From: Branchiostoma floridae | Lineage: Eukaryota > Chordata > Leptocardii > Amphioxiformes > Branchiostomatidae | Assembly: GCF_000003815.2 (NCBI RefSeq) | Contig: NC_049982.1 | Coordinates: 1,257,697-1,321,696 of the forward strand | Length of the DNA: 64,000 nt | Direction: 5' to 3' | Part shown: one piece after another, positions 22,013 through 30,860 of the stretch | Layout of the letters: each line of letters starts with the position of its first letter | Numbering within the stretch: position 1 is the stretch's first letter | The notes under the pieces: generated by a model | The model's input: only the letters and a program-made list of their open reading frames with translations | What the model was told of the DNA's origin: nothing | The model's database searches: none | Translations under genes and position numbers: made by a program

Positions 22013-23370
22013 TCTGAACAGGTTTAAGATAACGTATGATTTATGTCAGATAGTAAACCCCTGTTGTTCACGTCGCGCGATATGAACCATCGCTCCTCGG
22101 TTTCTCCATTACCATGGTAACCAGGTATGCATATTTATTTAGCACGTGTCTTTTTAATATCTACTTGTTCGCTACACCAAGGACCTTTCGTCGTCATGTT
22201 TGCTTTATGAGCTCATTGCTCGTTGGGCATATATTATCAAGTGGGCTATGACATATTTGTAGTAGAGTTCAATATTGTGTGTTCTTCTTGCTGTTTACAA
22301 ATAGTGCCAGTTCCTCGGGTTAGGAAACCGCAGTAGAATTTTTCATTCTTCAGTTTCTCAATCGATGAATAAAGTGTTTAACTAATCTTTATTGCATCTT
22401 CACCAATAAGGTTATGTTTTGGGGGGCTGTGTCCCTTTATTTGTTTGTGGACATCATAATCTGAGACGTTGTGGACGAACCTTAATTTGGTCTGTCGATG
22501 GGGGTGGGTTTGGTAAACTAAAGGGAAGAAATGATCAGGTTAATGTACTTCTGTATGTGGTACTGCAGATGAATCTCGGCCTGAATACCTCGTGTTCTAC
22601 ACAGGTTATGGAGATCGATAGATAGTTCGCTTGGTCGGGAAAAAGCGATGTGAGTTCTCTAGCAGCTTCCAATGAAGATAATCATTAATTGTACTATGTT
22701 TTTATGGGCCTGATGCAAATAGATTAATGAATTGAATAACAAAACCCAAAAATGTTTTAATTTCGAACCATTTTAATCACCTCGAAAAAACTTACATCTT
22801 GCATCTTTGCTAAGGTCAAAATACTTAATAAAAAGAACAACGCATGTTCCGTCATTTCAGTTGGGAAGTAATAAAGCTATGCTACCGTTTTTTTAGTCTC
22901 ACCAAGAATACTGCCATTACCTTAACTATGTATAAAACATAATTCTAAAGAACAACACATGTTCTTATATATCAGTTGCGCACAAAACTATCCTGACTTT
23001 CTTCCGTAAATAGTTTCATCAGGTTGGTAGATCAATCGAACAAAGTCTTCGTCGTTTCACAACCTTCTATTCATTCCTGTAAACGTTTCGGTGACTGTCT
23101 GTCACCTTCATCATTTTGTACTGATTTTGTTCGACCTGACTTTGTTTGTTTACAACCAAGTGTTAACCGTAACTTAAACTAACGTGTCCTGACATTACAA
23201 CCAGACTTTTCTTCATCGCTCTCCTTCAATCTCTTTCGCACTCGTCCTCGGTTTCTCTATCTCTCTCCCCCTCTCTTTATCTCTAACTACCTGTCTTTCT
23301 CACCATCTCTCTTTGTTCATCTATCTCTCTATTTCTCCCAACTACAAGTTTTCTCCATCCCTCTCGTTTC
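22013..23370. other. 3' flank of gene C; no gene seen
   Basis: No exon-like sequence is visible. About 22780-23600 is homologous to 41480-42170 beyond the gene D stop (ACATGTTC, CTAACTTTC and CT-rich blocks), so the duplication of gene C and gene D included their 3' flanks. Confidence 0.55.
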
Positions 23371-23376
23371 TTTATT
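23371..23376 (-). terminator. Candidate polyadenylation signal (gene C)
   Basis: TTTATT on the plus strand is AATAAA on the coding strand, 225 nt beyond the stop, next to a GA-rich stretch (coding strand). Confidence 0.4.
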
Positions 23377-23600
23377 TCAGTTAGACCATAAAAAAACAAC
23401 ACTAACTTTGGTTAGTTTCACCAGGAATAATGCAGTAATCTGAACAATTATCAAACCACTCGAAAAGAACAACGCATGTTCTGTCACTGCAGTAAAATAG
23501 AAAATAAAGAAAAAAACGTAATTTTGTTAGTTTTTACTTTCACTTTTGTTAGTTTTCACCGATAACTTTCACTTTTGTAGATTTCACCGATAACTTTCTA

Positions 23601-24412
23601 CTAATTGTCATCAACCCATTCCTCCATCTCCATCTGTTTCTCCTCAACAATCTCCCTCAGCTCCTCCACGAGACCATCCAGCTCTTCCAAGATGGCGTCT
23701 CTATCCTCCTCATCCTCGCTGACGTCATCAGCCTCCTGCTCCTCCCAAGTCTCGCCCAGCTCTCGCGGGATCTCATCAGCTAGGTCGTCATCGGCCATCG
23801 GCACATCCGGGTCCTCCTCCGGCCGCCAATCCACGCTAAACTCTCGCGGGATCTCATCAGCTAGGTCGTCATCGGCCATCGGCACATCCGGGTCCTCATC
23901 CGGCCGCCAATCCACGCTAAACTCTCGCGGGACTTCATCAGCCTGGTCCTCATCCACATCCGGGTCCTCATCCGCCTGCCAAACCTCCCCGAGCTCTCGC
24001 GAGATCTGGTTCAGCTTCTCCATGGCCTCCGGTCCGTCCTCGGTCTCCGACTCCAGCGCGGTCATCGGCATATCCGGGTCCTCCTCCGGCCGCCAAGTCA
24101 CGCTAAACTCTCGCGGGATTTCATCAGCCTGGTCCTCATCCACATCCGGGTCCTCATCCGCCTGCCAAACCTCCCCGAGCTCTCGCGAGATCTGGTTCAG
24201 CCTCTCCATGGCCTCCGGTCCGTCCTCGGTCTCCGACTCCAGCGCGGTCTTCAGCTCGGTCAGGCGGACCATGTGGTGGAAGTCGGCCTCGGACTCGGAC
24301 CGGCGGAGCTTGTCGGCCTCGCGGTCGGACAGCGCCGCTTCCTCCTGCAGGAGGGAGGACCGCATCGCTTCGAAGGCGTTTTCCGGGTCCACATCCGCTT
24401 CGACTTCTCGTG
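23601..24412 (-). CDS. Gene C last exon: acidic repeat tail
   Basis: Acceptor TTCCAG, then [17 protein letters not shown]. Two ~75-residue repeats contain [20 protein letters not shown] and are followed by shorter units of [20 protein letters not shown]. The C terminus, [20 protein letters not shown], is helical and coiled-coil-like and ends EEWVDDN. The segment is dominated by Asp and Glu. No known domain is recognised. The mirror-strand open frame of similar length is Ser-rich and is a shadow. Confidence 0.85.
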
Positions 24413-27400
24413 CTGGAAGGTAAAGTCCGAAGTCAATGATCACAGTCACACAACCGTTGAATTGGTGTTCTACTATGGCGTTTTATCATGTAGTCAACAA
24501 CAACGTCCCCATTTCACTGGGGCGGCGACGTCGCTGCAATAGGGCGATTTGACAGATCGCTCAAATAATTTCATAGAGGGAAAATGACTCTTTTTGCACT
24601 TTGTGCCTGTGTTTTGTTGTTTTTGGTGTCATACTTCTATATTTTGAATGATGTTGCAATTATGAGTCAAGAGTTGCACAAATCCAGTTTAGGTCTCAAG
24701 AAGGTCGCAGCTCGATCGCCGTCCGGTGGAATGAAGGAACAAAAACAAACGTCAGACAGAAGTTGATATGTGTATGTCATCGGACCTGGTCCGGCTGTTA
24801 TCAGTAGATGGTGCTAACGTGATGAAAACTGACAAAATTTTGATAAATTACTAAAATGACTGACGATACAGATGGAGCTCCCTGACCTAGGCACCATTCT
24901 CCGTAATAACCGCTGGGTTTTCGCTTGTAAACGAAAAGATTGGGCTTGCGGTACTTCTGAGTAGGATACTATATTTGTACTCCCATCTCACCTGACTGTC
25001 CCCCACACGCGTCCGTATCTCCCGGTCCTGGAAAGAGAATCATAAGTTTCCATTACTACACAACAGTCATCAGGGTAACAATGTGAAAACCTTGCTCAAG
25101 GTTAGTAGCTTCACTCTTCTTAAATCACTGCTGTATCATTTTCTAAATCTTTTTCATTGTCTTTTTTTCTAAATTAATTTTTGACAGAATTCTAAATCAT
25201 CTCAGAGTTGTTAAACTACATTTATTCTACTGATGAATTTTCTCGTCATTCAGACAATTCCTCTTAATGTGCTATCTTGCCCCATGAAGCATTATTGAGA
25301 TCTATCAAAGCGTTTTACCCTCGAAGATAACACTATACGAACATATCTCATTCCATTGGGACAGTGACCTTGAAGCTATTGACAGAGCACTAAACGGATT
25401 CATAGAAACGTTTACGCTTTGTATGTTTTATTGTGATTTGACGCTTTCTGCTACGTATTGCATGATATCCAAATTATGGACTCATGGGGACACAAATCTA
25501 ATTTAGGTCCCAACCTGGTCACAGCGCCATCGCCGTCTAGTTTTTGATAGACTGCTGAGGGCTATAAGATTAGACGGCGATCGCGCTTCGCTCTCTCTGC
25601 GACTTAAAATGGATGTGTGTATCCTTCTATTTCATATATACCAGATATATCATACAAAATGTGTCTGTCAAATTGTAGGCCGCAGAGAGAGCGCGGTGAT
25701 GCGCCGTCCTAGCGGAAAGGTACTCTCCAAGCAGAGGTTTTGTCGCGGAGATAAAGTAATAGTCGGGAAATTTACCGGTGCGCTCCTCAACATCTCCGCG
25801 ACTCAACCTCTAGAGAGTAGTGGAAAGGGGCAGGCCTGACCTGTTTGGCAGATGAAGTACTTCTTCTGGCTGCACCCAGCGTTGTCCCACTTGAAGCCGG
25901 CTCTTGCCTTCAGCATGACGCACTGCTGCCCCCCGATGTTTCCCGGCTGTCCGGGGGCCCAGTTCGTGTAGCTGCAGGTCGACAGGGGAGTTCCGTCCGC
26001 CCATTCCCAGCCGCCGCTCCCCTGCGACAAGAACGTTCAGCATGTTCAGAACGAAATATACGAAATGGAAGTTTAGCTGCAGTACCATGGGCGCCCATCA
26101 GACGGCGAAGAATAGAGGGCGCACATACACACAGACATAATGGTACACTACTAGGCCGGTGTCCTGCCGTAGCATTGTACACCACTAGTGCTCCCCAAGC
26201 AGAGGTTAGGCTCCGGCTGTTTTTCAACGTTCTTTAGTCGTTTTTATCGGGATTTCTATTTTGTATTGTATCTTGTATTGTTTGACAATATCATACAAGA
26301 TACAATACAAAATAGAAATACCGATAAAAACTACTAAAGATGTTAGAAAAACAGCCGGAGCCTAATCTCTGCTTGGAGAGTACACCACTAGAACTGTTTC
26401 CTTACCGTAGCATTGTAGAAACACAGCAGGCCTGTATCTTAAGCTTACCGTAGCATCACGCAGACCGACCCAGTAGTTCAGGTTCGTCTTGCCGTGCTCC
26501 TGGATAGTTTTCACCAGGAAGTCATGGACCCTCTGACTGGTGACGTCAGCCAGATGACCCTTCTCCTCCGCCTGGCAGTAGGCCTTCGCGTCGGCCACTG
26601 TCTTCCTGATGTTCACCACTTTGAAGTGTGTCGATGCTTCCAGCTTGTCTCCCATTGAGTCCCCTACATGGAACATCACAACATCGGAATCACATCTCCC
26701 ATTGAGTCCCCTACATGGAACATCACAACTTCGGAATCACATCTCCCATTGAGTCCCCTACATGAAACATCACAACTTCGGAATCACATCTCCCATTGAG
26801 TCCCCTACATGAAACATCACAACTTCGGAATCACATCTCCCATTGAGTCCCCTACATGAAACATCACAACTTCGGAATCACATCTCCCATTGAGTCCCCT
26901 ACATGGAACATCGCAACTTCGGAATCACATCTCCCATTGAGTCCCCTACATGAAACATCACAACTTCGGAATCACATCTCCCATTGAGTCCCCTACATGA
27001 AACATCACAACTTCGGAATCACATCTCCCAGTGAGTCCCCTACATGAAACATCACAACTTCGGAATCACATCTCCCATTGAGTCCCCTACATGGAACATC
27101 ACAACTTCGGAATCACATCTCCCATTGAGTCCCCTACATGAAACATCACAACTTCGGAATCACATCTCCCATTGAGTCCCCTACATGGGACATCACACCT
27201 TCAGAATCACAGAATCGTAGAAAACAAGATCACATCTGGGCGTACTACAGTAAAAAAGTGATTATCCAGTTTAGCTGTCGTTCTTCCGCTGGTCGTGACA
27301 TAGAAGACAGACGTTATATACAGTTTTACGGGTTCATCGTACCATGGAAATGCCCCTCGCTCATGTCAACAAGCTTAGTGAACAGAGAACCACGGCTTAA

Positions 27401-30393
27401 CGCCCCGTCGTAAGGACTGAGACACTTTACGGTAGCGTGCATGTCGGGAGAGCGGCACCGCCGGAATCGAACTCACGACTTGTAGTTCTAGGGCAAGGCC
27501 GCTAATTACCACCGACCTGCAAATATGCATGCTACTTGTAAACAGAATGTTCTATAAATGAAGCCTCTCTCTCTCTTTGCTTCAGGCCTCCGCTTGCACC
27601 AATGGCTGGGGAAGTGAGCGGCGAGCGGCTGAGCGGCGAGCACCATATCAGTTGTCAGGTATCTAGCAGTGCGATGAAATGGACCTCGGTTCGTCATCAC
27701 GAGTTTTCCCTGCGCAGTGTTACGTGGGCCAACAGCTTGTTACATGTAATACACTAGTAATGCTCACTTCCCGTGGGGAGGGAAACCAATTAGCCTAAAG
27801 CTCATATGGATTGGTTTGCAAGAAGTGACGCTTTACATACTCCTAGTACAAACATAAGGGAAACAGAGTTCGAAGTAACTGCGCTGACTTGGTAGGAAAT
27901 AACAACCTCAAGCTCGCATTACGAAGGGAAGACCTTACCGCATCCGGGGATGTCACAGAACTCCCATCTGGTCCCCGGGTCTGTGGTGTAGCACCAGGGC
28001 TGGGCTTGGCCGTCCGGGTTGCGGCAGTAGTTGTGGTCTTTGCGATCCTGCGGCTTGAAGTACGGCTTGTGGGGCGAGGTGCTGTCCCAACGCTGACAGG
28101 TTTTGCCTGACTTGGTCACGGCCACGGTCCCGCGGTAGGACGTCCCTTTTCCCATGCGGCATTCTGCAGGTAGAAACCGCCATTAAACAGGGTTAGTTGT
28201 TGGAACAGGTTGGAACACATTAGAATATGACATTTGTTAAATGTTATTTTAAACCTCATTGCTTTTCTTGTTTTTCATGGATAGGCTCTGATAGACCTTT
28301 GCTGCAGATTAAAACATAGATGTACGGGTGGTAGGTTTTGCCAGAGCGTACGTAGTTTTTTGTTTGTTTGTTTGTTTGTTTGTTTATTTATTCTTTATTT
28401 AACCAGGGTAAAGCATGTTGCCTGACGGCGTTTTTCAAAGCCCCCTGGGGGGAGAACCCCGAACATAAATCATACATTAAGTTCAACAGAACCAAATCAA
28501 CTTCAATAACATAATCATACATAACGTTCTATGAAACCAAATTACTTAGGTAACATAAACATAAAGATTGTACAAAGTCAGATTTAAACTTAGATAACAT
28601 AAAATAATACTGCCAAACGAGTGAACCAAAAGTTTAGCCTTAACGTGACATAACACAGGAAACATAACAAAAAGAAGTCAAGAAATCAGGATTGAATTTG
28701 CACTCAACTCTCGCGTTAACATTCGATAGGACCAAAGCCTTGCTTGTGTCTTGACATTTCCCAGTTGTTCGTTTTCTTTAAAAACATATTTCCATCTATC
28801 TAAGAAAGGTGCAGTGGTCTGCCTGCCGTACGTCCCATCACGCTATTGACCAGGTAAGTTACCGAAATAGTGAAATTCATACCGATCCAGTTTAGATCAC
28901 TGAAGGCAGTTATACAGGTTCGTTGTGCCTGTAAATTCCCCTACCTCTTTCCGACAAGCACAATTAACAGTGGAACACGGCTTAACGTCCCGTTCTAAGG
29001 ACTGTAACCCTTTCCAGCCGAAATTGGACTCAAAGCTTCAGTTCCAGAGGCAGGGCCGCTAACCATTAGATTACCAACGCTAATGCCGAAATGTTGTTGT
29101 TTTTTTTTTGCAAGGAAAAAAAAAGTCTGATATATCATGACCTAACCAGTTTACAATTCTCACGTCGAGTCAGCGAGTAGACAAATAACTGTCAAACTTT
29201 ACCGCATGGTTGTATGTCACAGAGTTCCCATCTCTTCCCAGGGTCAGTGGTGTAGCACCAGGGCATGCCTTGCCTGGATGGGTTGCGGCAGTAGTTGTGA
29301 TCTTTACCATCCGGCGGCGCGTAGCTGGGCTTGTGGGGCGAGGTGCTGTCCCATCGCTGGCAGGGCGTGCCTGACTTGGTCACGGCCACGGTACCGCGGT
29401 AGGTTGCTCCGGTCCCTTCCACACACTCTTTGGAAGAGTTACGAAGACAATCGGTTACAAAATATAGATAAGAGAAATGCACACGTTTTCATCCATGTTA
29501 AAGGTATATATTATTCAAAAGTATGTAAACATTTGCTTTGACATTTCCCTTAGCTAAGCTAGCAACCAAAAGAAAAACAACATCACCAGGTTTCATTGCC
29601 AATATTAAAATCTCATTCCTCGAGGACCTCACTAGAACCTCTCTGCGACCCCACTGAGACCTTGTTGCGACCTCGCTGCGACCTCGCGATTTTATTGCGC
29701 TTTGCGATTTTATTACCTCCGTGAACAAAAAGTATAGTTTTTGGTGTGTCTACTTGTCTGTGTTTTCGGATATTTGTGGCCAGCATAAATGTGGGTAGGT
29801 GTTGGAAAGACAAAGATCAATGTCGATTTTGGGCCCCTTTGTGTTTGACCTTGGTACTTCACCAGAACTTCGATTTGTTTTTATAGTCTTGTTTATAGTC
29901 TTATTTAATCTGGGTCGCACCGGGATCGCAAGCGGTCGCTGTCTGATAAAATCCGGGCCTTACCGCATCCTGGGATGTCACAGTAGTCCCATTTCTTCCC
30001 GGGGTCCGTGGTGTAGCACCACGGCATGGCGTTACCAGACGGGTTGCGGCAGTAGTTTTGGTCCAGTCCGTAGTTCAGGTAATTGACAGGCGTGTACTTG
30101 TGGCTATGCGGCGTCTGACTGGCCCACGGCTGACACGTCTTCCCTGACTTGGTGACGGCGATGGTCCCGCGGTAGGTTGTTCCTTTATAGTTCACACAGT
30201 CTGTGGGTAGGGCAAAAAAAAATTTCATTGTTCAGTCTATGGGCAGGAAATAACATGTTGTAGTTCACACAGTCTGTGGGTAGGAAATTTCAGAGTTTAC
30301 AGTCTATCTACAGGAAATACCATTTTGTAGCTCACACGGTCTTTGGACACACAAATACACTCGTAATATCTCTCGTTCTCTCTCTCTCACACT

Positions 30394-30425
<32 letters not shown>

Positions 30426-30827
30426 CTCACACACACATACACACACAATCATACCCAAACACACACACATTCACACACACTCACACACGCACAAACATAC
30501 ACACACATTAACACACACAAACATACACACATACACACACTCACACACTCATACACACACACACACAAACTCTCACACACACATACACACACAGACACAC
30601 ACACACACAAACATACACACACACACACACACAAACATACACACACATTCACACACAAACACACACACACACTCACACACACACAAACTCACACACACAC
30701 ATACACACACACTCACACACACACAATCATACACAAACACACACACAAACATACACACACATTAACACACACACAAACTTACACACACATTCACATACAC
30801 ACACAAGCATACACACACACACACACT

Positions 30828-30860
<33 letters not shown>

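Noticed and set aside
23605-24423. A 272-residue Ser-rich plus-strand frame
   Set aside because: It is the mirror of the acidic tail exon. The minus-strand frame has a phase-matched acceptor, a mini-exon and a paralogue.
27445-27517. A functional tRNA gene
   Set aside because: A-box and B-box are present, but the acceptor stem does not pair and the body is shared with another dispersed copy. It is a SINE.
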